Source: JBDTMT01 sp033764095 (GTDB lineage Bacteria > Desulfobacterota > Binatia > HRBIN30 > CADEER01). From it: a stretch of DNA of 36,155 nt. The position numbers and the translations under genes are program-made. Positions within the stretch are counted from its first letter, which is position 1. Each line of letters begins with the position of its first letter. The notes under the pieces are model-generated. The model did no database searches. It had not been told where the DNA came from and saw only the letters and a program-made list of their open reading frames with translations. Shown here one piece after another: positions 7,245 to 14,833 of the stretch. The stretch lies in assembly GCA_033764095.1 (NCBI GenBank), contig JANRJF010000187.1, positions 1-36,155 of the forward strand. The letters are read 5' to 3'.

Positions 7245-8423
7245 TCAGCGTTCCAGCGTCAGATGCGCGAAGCCGCGGACGTTGACCGAGTGCACGCGGC
7301 TGCTGGCGGCCATGTCGATCTCGTAGTCGGGGAAGCGGCGCCAGAATTCCTCCAGCGCGACGCGGCCCTCGAGGCGGGCGAGCGAGGCGCCGAGGCAGAA
7401 GTGGATGCCGTGGCCGAAGGCGAGCGTCTGGGTGGTGTCGCGCAGGATGTCGTAGCGCGCCGGGTCGGTGAAGATCTGCTCGTCGCGGTTGGCGGAGCCG
7501 ACCAGCAGCACCACCATGTCGCCTTCGCGAATGCGCTGGCCGTGCAGCTCGACGTCCTGGGTCGCGACGCGGGCCAGCGCCTGGGTCGAGTTGTCGTAGC
7601 GCAGCGTCTCTTCGACCCACTGCGGCAGCCGGGCCGGATCGTCGCGCAGGCGCGCGCGCTCGGCGGGGTTGCGCCACAGCCAGTAGAGCGCGTTGCCGAT
7701 CAGCTTGGTGGTGGTCTCGCTGCCGGCGATGACCATGAGGAACAGGAAGCCCATGATCTCGGCGTCGCTCAGGCGGTCGCCGTCGATCTCGGCGACCAGC
7801 AGCGCACTGGTCAGATCGTCGCCCGGCCGGGCGCGGCGCTGCGCGATCATGCGCGCGAAGTAGGTCATCATCTCGCGCGCCGCGGCGCCGGCGGCGGCGG
7901 TGCGCCCGCTGACGCCCTCCTCGCGGTGCACGACGGCATCGGCCCAGGCGCGCAGCGGCTCGCGGTCGGGCCGCGGGATGCCGAGCATCTCGCTGATGAC
8001 GTCCATCGGCAGCCGGCCGGCGAAGTCGTCGATCGCGTCCCAACGGGCGCGATCGCGCACCGCGTCGAGGTGCTCGGCGGCGATGACGCGCACGCGCGGC
8101 TCGAGCTCGGCGACGCGGCGCGGGGTGAAGCCCTTCGACACCAGCGCGCGCAGGCGATCATGGCGCGGCGGGTCCATCGCCAGGAAGGACGCCGAGCGCT
8201 CCGCCTCGCTGTTGAACGCGTCGCGGTCGAGCGCGACGCCGTGGCGGTTCGAGTAGCGCGTCCACTCGCGGAACGCCGCCTTCACATCCGCGTGGCGCGA
8301 CAGCGCCCACAGATCGAGCCGCGGGTTGCGGTAGGCGGGCGCCTCGGCGCGCAGGCGCGCATAGGTCGGATACGGGTCCTCGTGCATCGCGTAGCTGAAC
8401 GGGTCGAAGACGAGATCGGACAT
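7245..8423 (-). CDS. Cytochrome P450
   Basis: A 392-residue soluble bacterial P450 of usual length. The I-helix oxygen-activation motif AGSETTT is at 233-239, the K-helix ExxR at 272-275 (ETLR), and the heme loop FGHGIHFCLGASLARLEG has Cys343 as thiolate ligand. The ATG at 8423 follows GGAGG; a GTG directly before it is too close to that site. It resembles class I enzymes that depend on separate ferredoxin partners, and no ferredoxin or reductase gene is nearby. It begins 32 nt after the CMD-family gene on the same strand, so it probably belongs to the unit with that gene and the hydroxyisobutyrate-dehydrogenase-like gene. The substrate is unknown. Confidence 0.93.
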   Translation of the reverse strand: MSDLVFDPFSYAMHEDPYPTYARLRAEAPAYRNPRLDLWALSRHADVKAAFREWTRYSNRHGVALDRDAFNSEAERSASFLAMDPPRHDRLRALVSKGFTPRRVAELEPRVRVIAAEHLDAVRDRARWDAIDDFAGRLPMDVISEMLGIPRPDREPLRAWADAVVHREEGVSGRTAAAGAAAREMMTYFARMIAQRRARPGDDLTSALLVAEIDGDRLSDAEIMGFLFLMVIAGSETTTKLIGNALYWLWRNPAERARLRDDPARLPQWVEETLRYDNSTQALARVATQDVELHGQRIREGDMVVLLVGSANRDEQIFTDPARYDILRDTTQTLAFGHGIHFCLGASLARLEGRVALEEFWRRFPDYEIDMAASSRVHSVNVRGFAHLTLER

Positions 8424-8455
8424 CACACCTCCGTCGGTCGCCGGGCGCGGTCGCC

Positions 8456-8875
8456 TCAGCGCCTGGGCGCGCGCCGTCTGGCGACGCGGCGACGCGTCCG
8501 GCGCGCCGGCGGGGACGGGGCGGCGACCGGCTCGGCGCGCAGCTGCCGCACGATCTGGCTCGCCAGCGCGGCCCCCGGCCAGCCGGCGTAGTGGGCGACG
8601 TGCAGGATGAGCTCGTCGAGCTCGACGTCGGTGAGCTGGCGCTGGCGCATCGCGGCGCCGAGGTGCATGCGCAGCGCCGCCTCGTTGCCGTGCTGGATGA
8701 GCAGCGCCAGGGTGACCAGGCGGCGGTCGCGCACCGACAGCCCGGGACGCGACCAGACGTCGGCGAAGAGGTGATCGAGCGTCGCCGCGACGAACGGATC
8801 GGGCGCCGTTGCCGGCGCCGGTGCGCCCATGACGCGCGTGAACCAGGCGCGCCCGCGCGTGCGCGCGCCGCTCAT
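8456..8875 (-). CDS. Carboxymuconolactone decarboxylase family protein
   Basis: A 139-residue all-helical protein with the CMD-family core: LSVRDRRLVTLALLIQHG, then ALRMHLGAAM, and HVAHYAGWPGAA near residue 105. It matches the gamma-carboxymuconolactone decarboxylase side of the family, without the CxxC of AhpD peroxidases. The C-terminus is an unusual Arg-rich tail (about 20 residues, ending RRRAPRR) not needed for the fold. The start ATG overlaps the stop of the upstream dehydrogenase gene in an ATGA, implying translational coupling. Many family members lack a proven reaction, so aromatic ring-cleavage metabolism is inference. Confidence 0.85.
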   Translation of the reverse strand: MSGARTRGRAWFTRVMGAPAPATAPDPFVAATLDHLFADVWSRPGLSVRDRRLVTLALLIQHGNEAALRMHLGAAMRQRQLTDVELDELILHVAHYAGWPGAALASQIVRQLRAEPVAAPSPPARRTRRRVARRRAPRR

Positions 8876-9735
8876 CGGCCGCTTCCGTGGTAGCCGTACA
8901 TCCGCGCCATCCACGGACGCGCCGCCGCGGTGGCGGGGAGATCGACCGCGCACTCGGCGCCGAGCGCCAGCACCGCGTCGAGGTCCTTCTCCGCCAGCGC
9001 GACGAAGGCGCCGAGCTGCGCCTGGAACGGCGCCGCGTCGCGCTCCGCCAGCGGGCGCCGGAACAGGCCCAGAAAGCGCCGGGTCGACTCCGACAGCACG
9101 CCCGCCGCCTCGGTCACGGCCGCGAACCCATCGTCCGACAGGCCGGCCGCACGTCCCAACGTGCGCGCCTCGGCCGCCGCCGCCCAGGCGACGTACTGCA
9201 TGGTCTGCACGCACAACTTCGCGGCCACGCCGCTGCCGAGCGCGCCGGTGTGCACGATCGCACCGGCAAAACAGGCGAGCATCGGGCGCGCGCGCTCCAC
9301 CGCGGCCGCGTCGCCGCCGACCATGACGGCCAACGTGCCGGCCGCGGCGCCGACCGCCCCGCCGGCGACGCCCGCGTCGAGCAGCGCGACGTCGCATGCC
9401 GCCGCCCGCGCACCGAGCGCGACCACCGCGGCGCGCCGCACGGTGCTGTGCACCGCCACCACGGTGCCGGGCGCGGCGGCGGTGAGCACGCCGTCGGGAC
9501 CGTGCAGCACCTGCTCCAGATCCGCCTCGTCGCGGACGCAGACGCCGATCACTTCGCTCGCCGCCGCCAGGGCTGCCGGGGACACCGCGGCGCGGCCGCC
9601 GGTGGCGACCACGGCCTGCATCGGCTCGCGCCGCAGATCGTAGACGGTCGGAGCCAGACCGGCGGCGGCGATGCGCTGCGCCATCGGCAAGCCGATGTTG
9701 CCGAGCCCGATGAAGCCGATGCGCGGAGCAGACAT
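8872..9735 (-). CDS. 3-hydroxyisobutyrate dehydrogenase/6-phosphogluconate dehydrogenase family enzyme
   Basis: A 287-residue beta-hydroxyacid dehydrogenase. The N-terminal Rossmann motif GFIGLGNIGLPMA is at residues 7-19. The substrate-binding segment LLDAGVAGGAVGAAAGTLAVM and the catalytic Lys in GSGVAAKLCVQTM are in the expected order. The usual NN after the catalytic Lys is replaced by VQ, so the substrate may differ from hydroxyisobutyrate. It ends in an ATGA overlap with the CMD-family gene and is the first gene of that unit. It is divergent from the SDR at 9823 across an 87-bp gap that should carry both promoters, though I see no convincing consensus there. Confidence 0.88.
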   Translation of the reverse strand: MSAPRIGFIGLGNIGLPMAQRIAAAGLAPTVYDLRREPMQAVVATGGRAAVSPAALAAASEVIGVCVRDEADLEQVLHGPDGVLTAAAPGTVVAVHSTVRRAAVVALGARAAACDVALLDAGVAGGAVGAAAGTLAVMVGGDAAAVERARPMLACFAGAIVHTGALGSGVAAKLCVQTMQYVAWAAAAEARTLGRAAGLSDDGFAAVTEAAGVLSESTRRFLGLFRRPLAERDAAPFQAQLGAFVALAEKDLDAVLALGAECAVDLPATAAARPWMARMYGYHGSGR

Positions 9736-9822
9736 GGCTGGCTAGTTAACAGCGTCGGCCGCGGTCGGCCAGCGCGCGGCCCGCTATCCAGGCGCGCCGC
9801 CGGTGCGCTACAGGCTGCCGGC

Positions 9823-10599
9823 ATGATGCGCGGGCTCGACGGCGCGGTGGCGTTGATCACCGGTGGCGCCTCCGGCATCGGCGCCGCCACCGCGCGCCGG
9901 CTGGTCGCCGAGGGGGCGCGGGTCGTCATCGCCGATCGCGACGGCGACGGCGCCAGGCAGCTCGCCGCCGAGCTGGGCGCAGCGGCGCGCGCCGTCGCCG
10001 GCGACATCACGCGCGCCGCCGACGCCGCCGCCATGGTCGCCGCGGCACACGCCGCGTTCGGCCGCCTCGACATCGTGCACAACAACGCGGCGAGCGGCCT
10101 GCCGGGGCGGATCGGCGATCTCGACCCGGCGGCATGGGAGCGCACCGTCGCGGTGAACCTGAGCGGACACTTCCTGGTCACCCGTGCCGCGCTGCCCGGC
10201 ATGCTGGCGCAGCGCCGCGGCGTGTTCGTCAACATGGCCACCGGTGCCGCGGTGTTGGTCGAGGAAGGCCTCGGGGCCTACGCCGCCGCCAAGGCCGGCG
10301 TCGTCGCGCTCACCCGCCAGGTGGCGGTCGAGTACGGCCGCCACGGCATCCGCGCCAACTGCATCTGCCCCGGTGCGGTGGCGACGCCGCCGACGCTCGC
10401 CTTCATTGCCGCGGTGGAGGGGGTCGGCGCGCGTATGGCCGCCGCCAACCCGCTGCGCCGCATCGGCACACCCGACGAGCTCGCGGCGGTGGTGGCGTTC
10501 CTCGCCTCCGACGAATCCGCCTTCGTCACCGGCGCGACGCTGATGGTCGACGGCGGCGCCAGCGCCGACAAGTCGATCGGCCTGCTCGGGGGAGAGTGA
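9823..10599 (+). CDS. SDR family oxidoreductase with Thr in place of catalytic Ser
   Basis: A 258-residue classical SDR on the plus strand, alone among minus-strand genes. TGGASGIG binds cofactor, and NNAA replaces NNAG. Tyr and Lys of AYAAAK are present, but the position 13 residues before Tyr is Thr (NMATGAA) instead of Ser. The C-terminus ends VDGGASADKSIGLLGGE. Two ATGs (9823, 9826) have no strong Shine-Dalgarno. The stop TGA lies inside a heptamer of inverted repeat D. Activity may be reduced or unusual; Thr can sometimes replace Ser. Function beyond SDR is unknown. Confidence 0.88.
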   Translation: MMRGLDGAVALITGGASGIGAATARRLVAEGARVVIADRDGDGARQLAAELGAAARAVAGDITRAADAAAMVAAAHAAFGRLDIVHNNAASGLPGRIGDLDPAAWERTVAVNLSGHFLVTRAALPGMLAQRRGVFVNMATGAAVLVEEGLGAYAAAKAGVVALTRQVAVEYGRHGIRANCICPGAVATPPTLAFIAAVEGVGARMAAANPLRRIGTPDELAAVVAFLASDESAFVTGATLMVDGGASADKSIGLLGGE

Positions 10600-10670
10600 T
10601 GAGCGACGAGCGATGAGTGCCGAGATCCGCTTCAGGTACCCATCGCTCGTCGCTCATCGCTCATCGCTCT
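10592..10670. repeat. Intergenic inverted repeat D (GATGAGC heptamers)
   Basis: The left arm has GATGAGC, GACGAGC, GATGAGT (10598-10618). The right arm has GCTCGTC, GCTCATC, GCTCATC (10645-10665) with flanks that extend the pairing. It lies between convergent genes. The TGA of the plus-strand SDR (10597-10599) and the TGA of the minus-strand DJ-1 gene (10661-10663) both lie in the arms. The stem could serve both genes as a terminator. Confidence 0.85.
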
Positions 10671-11683
10671 CCTGGCCATCTTCCTGGCGGGTATTCGAGC
10701 TGCAGTGCCACCAGGCTGCGGGTCGCGGCGCCGTAGCGCTGTTCGATGTCGGCGAGCCCCGCGTCGAATCCGGCGCTGGCGAATTCGACGCTGCGGTCGG
10801 CCGCCGGCGCCGCGGCGGCGTCCGGAAGGATGCGCAGGCCGCGCCGCCCGCGCACCATCCGGTTGGCCGTGGTGATCGTCTGCACGGCGTAGGTGCGAGC
10901 CAGCAGATCGACGCCGACGCCGAGCGCCAGCTCGTCGATGCCGTCGCGCAGCGGAACCGCCACGACGTCGTGCCGCCACGGCAGCGCGTAGTTGAGGGCG
11001 CCGGCGCCGATGTCGGCGGCGCGAATGGCGAACGCGGCGCCGTCATGCGCCGGCGCGTCGTCGGACAGCGCGGCGCGCCCGGCGAGCACCTCGACCAGGT
11101 AGTCGGCCAGCGGCAGCGATGCGCTGACGCCGGCCGAGGTGACGATCGTGCCGTCGCGCACCCAGCGCCGATCCTGCCGCCAGGTGGTGTGCGGGAACTG
11201 TGCGCGCAGCGTGCCGATCGAGTACCAATGGCTGGTGGCGGTGCGCCCCTCGAGCACGCCGGCATGCGCCAGGACCCAGGCACCGTCGCAGATCGACACC
11301 AGCAACACGCCGGCAGCGGCCCAGCGGCGCACCGCGTCGAGCAGGCGCGGATCGCGCGGATCATGCATCGCCGGCACGATCGCCACGTCGGGCGGCGGGG
11401 TTTCGCCCAGCGTCGCGTCGGGCAGGATGGTCAGACCCGGCATCAGCGTCACCGGCGCCGACGCCGGCGCGACGATGCGCACGTCGGCGACGTCGGCGTC
11501 GCGCAGCACGGCAAACGGGGTCAGCAGGTCGGTGGTCTCGGTGCCGGAGTTGTTGGCGAGAATGACGACGCGCCGCTTCTCAACAGCGGGCGCCGGTCTC
11601 GTCGCCAGCAGGCTGACACCACAAAGACACAACGACACCAAGACCGTCTTGGTGACTTTGTGCCGTTGTGGTGAGCGCCACAT
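10661..11683 (-). CDS. Exported DJ-1/PfpI-family protein
   Basis: A 340-residue protein. Residues 1-33 look like a signal peptide (basic start, hydrophobic VLVSLCLCGVSLLA, then RPAPA as a possible signal peptidase I site), and part of it is encoded by inverted repeat E. Residues about 37-215 are a DJ-1/PfpI (class I glutamine-amidotransferase-like) domain with nucleophile-elbow Cys in SICDGAW and the conserved SAGVSASLPLADYLVEVLAG. The C-terminal 120 residues lack the AraC helix-turn-helix and are unfamiliar. The ATG at 11683 follows GAAGG and lies 9 nt after the upstream stop. It is the third of three related genes in a row. A periplasmic location is inference. Confidence 0.85.
   Translation of the reverse strand: MWRSPQRHKVTKTVLVSLCLCGVSLLATRPAPAVEKRRVVILANNSGTETTDLLTPFAVLRDADVADVRIVAPASAPVTLMPGLTILPDATLGETPPPDVAIVPAMHDPRDPRLLDAVRRWAAAGVLLVSICDGAWVLAHAGVLEGRTATSHWYSIGTLRAQFPHTTWRQDRRWVRDGTIVTSAGVSASLPLADYLVEVLAGRAALSDDAPAHDGAAFAIRAADIGAGALNYALPWRHDVVAVPLRDGIDELALGVGVDLLARTYAVQTITTANRMVRGRRGLRILPDAAAAPAADRSVEFASAGFDAGLADIEQRYGAATRSLVALQLEYPPGRWPGER
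11617..11673. repeat. Inverted repeat E (octamer units) inside the signal-peptide region
   Basis: Two 28-nt arms (11617-11644 and 11646-11673) separated by a single base are reverse complements except at four positions. Units are of the type CACAAAGA/CACAACGA/CACCAAGA. Unlike the other elements it lies within a reading frame, covering codons about 4-22 of the DJ-1 gene. Confidence 0.8.
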
Positions 11684-11692
11684 GAACGGCCT

Positions 11693-12316
11693 TCACACCA
11701 GGCCGTGGATCTTCGCGAAGGGATCCCACTCGGCGTCGCGGTGCCAGTCGTACTCGGTGGCGATGGCGAGGTTCTCGCTCATCTCCGGGCTGACCAGGCG
11801 CGCCACCACTGCCAGCGCCATGTCGATGCCGGCCGAGACGCCGGAGGCGGTGACGATGTCGCCGTCGTCGACCCAGCGCGCCGCCTTGACCCACTCGACG
11901 CGCGGCCCCTGCTCGGCGACCCACTGGAAGAACATCTTGTTGGTGGTGGCGCGACGGCCGTCGAGCAGGCCGGCGCAGGCGAGCAGCGCCGTACCGGTGC
12001 AGACCGTCATGGTCACCTCGCAGCGCGGCACGACACGTCGCAACCACTCGAGCATCGCCGGGTTCTCGATCTCGGTGCGCGTGCCGAGCCCGCCGGGAAT
12101 CAGCAGCAGGTCGAGCGGCGGGCAGTCGTCGAAGCCGTAGTCGGCGACGATTGCCGGCCCCTGCACGCTGGTGACTGGACCGGCATGCTGGGCGACGGTG
12201 AGGACCTCGACCATACCCTGCAGGTTGCCGAAGATCTCCAGCGGACCGCAGGTGTCGAGCATCTCCCAACCGGGATAGAACAGGGCGCCGAGGCGCCGGG
12301 TGCGCGTCTCGCTCAT
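11693..12316 (-). CDS. DJ-1/PfpI family protein
   Basis: A 207-residue single-domain protein of the DJ-1/PfpI superfamily, type similar to the amidase-like half of GlxA regulators. It contains the block FYPGWEMLDTCGPLEIFGN, the elbow Cys in VCTGTALLACAGLL, and TASGVSAGIDMALAVVARL. No signal peptide is seen, so it is probably cytoplasmic. AGGAGG precedes the ATG at 12316, whose ATGA overlaps the stop of the GlxA-like gene, so the two are translationally coupled. The family includes isonitrile hydratases, glyoxalase/deglycase-like enzymes and proteases; I cannot choose among them. Confidence 0.9.
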   Translation of the reverse strand: MSETRTRRLGALFYPGWEMLDTCGPLEIFGNLQGMVEVLTVAQHAGPVTSVQGPAIVADYGFDDCPPLDLLLIPGGLGTRTEIENPAMLEWLRRVVPRCEVTMTVCTGTALLACAGLLDGRRATTNKMFFQWVAEQGPRVEWVKAARWVDDGDIVTASGVSAGIDMALAVVARLVSPEMSENLAIATEYDWHRDAEWDPFAKIHGLV

Positions 12317-13314
12317 GCGCTCCTCCTGAACGCCGCCTCCGGGCGGCGGTGAAAGTGCCGCCGGTAATCGACCGGCACGATGTGCAGATGGCGGGCAAAG
12401 GTGCGCCGCATCTGCTCCGCCGACCCGAAGCCGCAGCGATCGGCGACGGTCGCGAAGCCGAGCGCGCCCTCCTCCAGCTGGCGGCGTGCGGCGTCGAGGC
12501 GCGCACGCTCGACGAACTTGGCCGGCGTCAGCCCCGTCTCGCGGCGGAAGACGCGGGCGAAGTGGCGCGGGCTCATCGCCACGCGCGCGGCGAGGTGCTC
12601 GACCGCCAGGTCGGCGCGCAGGTTGGCGACGATCCACTCCGGCAGATCTTTCAGTGGACCGGGCGGCACCGCCTGTGCGGCGAGATGGCTGCTGAACTGC
12701 GACTGCCCGCCGGGGCGTTTGAGGAAGACCACCAGCCAGCGCGCGACCTCCAACGCCAGGGCGTGGCCGAGGTCATCCTCGACCAGCGCCAGCGCGAGAT
12801 CGATGCCGCTGGTCACCCCCGCCGAAGTGAACACGTCGCCGTCGCGCACGAAGATCGCGTCTGGCTCGACCTCGAGATCGGGGTAGCGACGGCGGAGCAG
12901 ATTGACCGTCGCCCAGTGCGTCGTCGCGCGCCGCCCGCGCAACAGCCCGGCCTCGGCGAGCACGAACGCGCCGGAGCACACCGAGGCGAGACGGCGCACA
13001 CGCCGCGCCTGGCCGCGCAGCCAGCGCTGCACGGTACGGTCGAGCATGACGCGCTCGACGTTGCCACCGGCGATGATCAGGGTGTCGAACGGCCGACGCC
13101 GCGCCGCGATCGACGCGTCCGGCACGATGCGCAGCCCGGAGTTGGTGACGACCGGGCGCGCCGTCGGCGCGACGACCTCGATCGCGTAGGGCGCCGGCTC
13201 GCCGCGATCCGCCACCAGCTTGCCGGCGGTGGCGAACACCTCCAGCGGACCGGTGAGATCGAGCGACTGGACGCCGTCGAACGCGAGCAACCCGACGCGG
13301 CGCGTGGCGGACAT
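12313..13314 (-). CDS. GlxA-type AraC family transcriptional regulator
   Basis: A 333-residue regulator. Residues 1-200 are a DJ-1/PfpI-like sensor domain (LLAFDGVQSLDLTGPLEVF, elbow Cys in SVCSGAFVLAEAGLL, TSAGVTSGIDLALALVEDD). About 225-320 form the paired helix-turn-helix of AraC, with MSPRHFARVFRRETGLTPAKF and FGSAEQMRRTFARHL as recognition-type helices. Length fits GlxA regulators. It is the first gene of a three-gene operon with two DJ-1 genes and may control them in response to a small metabolite, which is inference. The Shine-Dalgarno is weak. Confidence 0.93.
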   Translation of the reverse strand: MSATRRVGLLAFDGVQSLDLTGPLEVFATAGKLVADRGEPAPYAIEVVAPTARPVVTNSGLRIVPDASIAARRRPFDTLIIAGGNVERVMLDRTVQRWLRGQARRVRRLASVCSGAFVLAEAGLLRGRRATTHWATVNLLRRRYPDLEVEPDAIFVRDGDVFTSAGVTSGIDLALALVEDDLGHALALEVARWLVVFLKRPGGQSQFSSHLAAQAVPPGPLKDLPEWIVANLRADLAVEHLAARVAMSPRHFARVFRRETGLTPAKFVERARLDAARRQLEEGALGFATVADRCGFGSAEQMRRTFARHLHIVPVDYRRHFHRRPEAAFRRSA

Positions 13315-13380
13315 GCGGTGACCGTAGTCCGCTGCCCGAGTGGCTGCAATGACAAGGTAGCGGCAATTCCTGCCATCGAA

Positions 13381-13454
13381 AGACAGCCATCAGCCTTCGG
13401 CTGTCAGCCAGGAAGGATTCAGAGCTGAACGCTGATGGCCGACAGCTGAGGGCT
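13381..13454. repeat. Intergenic inverted repeat F (CAGCCAT-like heptamers)
   Basis: Segment 13382-13402 pairs with 13423-13443 at 17 of 21 positions. Units resemble CAGCCAT/CAGCCTT and the inverse GCTGATG/GCTGAGG. The right end touches the TAG stop of the sulfotransferase (13453-13455). It lies upstream of the GlxA-type regulator; the remaining 13315-13380 holds nothing I can name. Confidence 0.7.
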
Positions 13455-14679
13455 ACGTCACTCCGAAGCGCTCGACGTAGGGCGCGAAGCGCGCCCGTTC
13501 GGTCGCTTCGTCGAGGCCGGTGTCGGCGAGGGTGTAGCGATGCGCGCCGTGCTTGTCGCGCGCGTTGGCGGCGAGGAAGCGGCGCATGCGCGCCGCCGCG
13601 TCGTCGCTCAGCGTGCGGCCGAAGTGGGCGTAGATGCGGCGCACCATGCCGATCTCGTCGCGCATCAACTCGGTGAAGTACATGTCGAACGGGGCCGGCG
13701 CACTGGCCGGCCAACGGTCGCGCACGGCGCTCGTGCGGGCCAGGCCGTCGGCCAGCCGGGCCGCCCATTCGGCGCCGATCGCGGCACGGTCGATGTGGTC
13801 GCTCGCCATGCCGCGCAGCGTCGCCACCAGACTGGCCAGCGAGGCGACCACGGTGAGCGGGTCGCGGTGCGTCTGCACGACGCAGGCGTCGGGGTACTGG
13901 TGCAGCAGTGCGTCGAGCGCCCACAGATGGCCGGGCGACTTGAGCACCCAGTGCTCGGCGGGGCAGTGCCACTGCAGGTACTGCAGCTGGCGGCGGTGCC
14001 CGGCGTAGACCGGCCGCAGATCGGCGGCGTCGAGCCACGCCTGGTAGCTCGGCACGTCGTGCGTCGTGCTGAAGATCACGCTGGCGAAGTCGTGCGCGGT
14101 CATCGCGACGCACTCCTGCGGCAACTCGGCGCCCATCGGGTGCATGGTCTTGAAGCCCGGCAGCAGGCGGTCGACGCCGCCCAGGTGCTTGTCGACCGCG
14201 GCAATGCGCGGATCGGTGCCGTACGTGGCGCGCTCGGGCGGCGGATACGGGTACATCACCTCCCAGCTCATCGGCACGCGGTTCTCCGGATCCTGCGCCA
14301 GCAGCTCGTGCAGGATGCTGGTCCCGGTGCGCGGCAGGCCGACGACGAACAGCGGCCGCCGGACCGGCGCCGCGGTGATCTCCGGGTGGCGACGCATGAC
14401 GTCGGTCATGCGCAGGCGGTTGACCAGCAGGCGTTCCAGGTCGGCGCGCGCGATGACGCGGCCCAGCGTGGTGAGATGCGCGTCGCGCTCCAGGCTCTCG
14501 ACCAGGCAGTGCAGCGGGGTGCGGAACCAGGCGTCACCGAAGTCGTCGAGCCCGGTCTGCTTGCGCGCCCGCGCCAGCAGCGTCTCGACGTCGAGCCGCA
14601 TCAGCGGCACGCCGAGCGCGTGCAGCGCCCCGCCGACGCGGTTGAAGAGACGGACCGGCAGGGGCAGCCGTTGCGTCAT
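13453..14679 (-). CDS. Sulfotransferase family protein
   Basis: A 408-residue protein with the PAPS-binding loop GLPRTGTS at 114-121 and a 3'-phosphate-binding region VVQTHRDPLTVVASLASLV near residues 265-285. Family members move a sulfo group from PAPS to a hydroxyl or amine acceptor. The catalytic base and acceptor pocket cannot be assigned by eye. The ATG at 14679 has no Shine-Dalgarno and lies 11 nt from repeat G. It follows a sulfite-oxidase-like gene on the same strand, hinting at sulfur-linked chemistry, but the two reactions are unrelated in known pathways. Confidence 0.88.
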   Translation of the reverse strand: MTQRLPLPVRLFNRVGGALHALGVPLMRLDVETLLARARKQTGLDDFGDAWFRTPLHCLVESLERDAHLTTLGRVIARADLERLLVNRLRMTDVMRRHPEITAAPVRRPLFVVGLPRTGTSILHELLAQDPENRVPMSWEVMYPYPPPERATYGTDPRIAAVDKHLGGVDRLLPGFKTMHPMGAELPQECVAMTAHDFASVIFSTTHDVPSYQAWLDAADLRPVYAGHRRQLQYLQWHCPAEHWVLKSPGHLWALDALLHQYPDACVVQTHRDPLTVVASLASLVATLRGMASDHIDRAAIGAEWAARLADGLARTSAVRDRWPASAPAPFDMYFTELMRDEIGMVRRIYAHFGRTLSDDAAARMRRFLAANARDKHGAHRYTLADTGLDEATERARFAPYVERFGVT

Positions 14680-14690
14680 CGATCACAGAA

Positions 14691-14828
14691 GCGATGAGCG
14701 ATGCGCGATGAGCGATGAGAGACAGGGCATCGAATTCAACCCCGCATCGCTCATCGCTCGTCACTCATCGCTCGTCGCTCATCGCTCGTCGCTCATCGCT
14801 CGTCGCTCGTCGCTCGTCGCTCATCGCT
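14691..14828. repeat. Intergenic inverted repeat G (heptamers, 4 versus 11 units)
   Basis: The left arm holds four GCGATGA-type heptamers (14691-14718). The right arm holds eleven inverted heptamers, TCGCTCA or TCGCTCG with one TCACTCA (14747-14823), plus a partial unit. The same unit family appears in repeat D 4 kb away. The array fills the gap between the sulfite-oxidase-like stop (14834) and the sulfotransferase start (14679). Confidence 0.9.
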
Positions 14829-14833
14829 TTCAC

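Noticed and set aside
10661..11683. Third DJ-1 gene as another AraC-type regulator
   Set aside because: No helix-turn-helix is visible in the C-terminal 120 residues and the N-terminus looks like an export signal.
14747..14828. Tandem repeat that could be taken for a CRISPR array
   Set aside because: Units are 7 nt with no spacers, and an inverted arm lies 28 nt away; it belongs to the heptamer palindromes.
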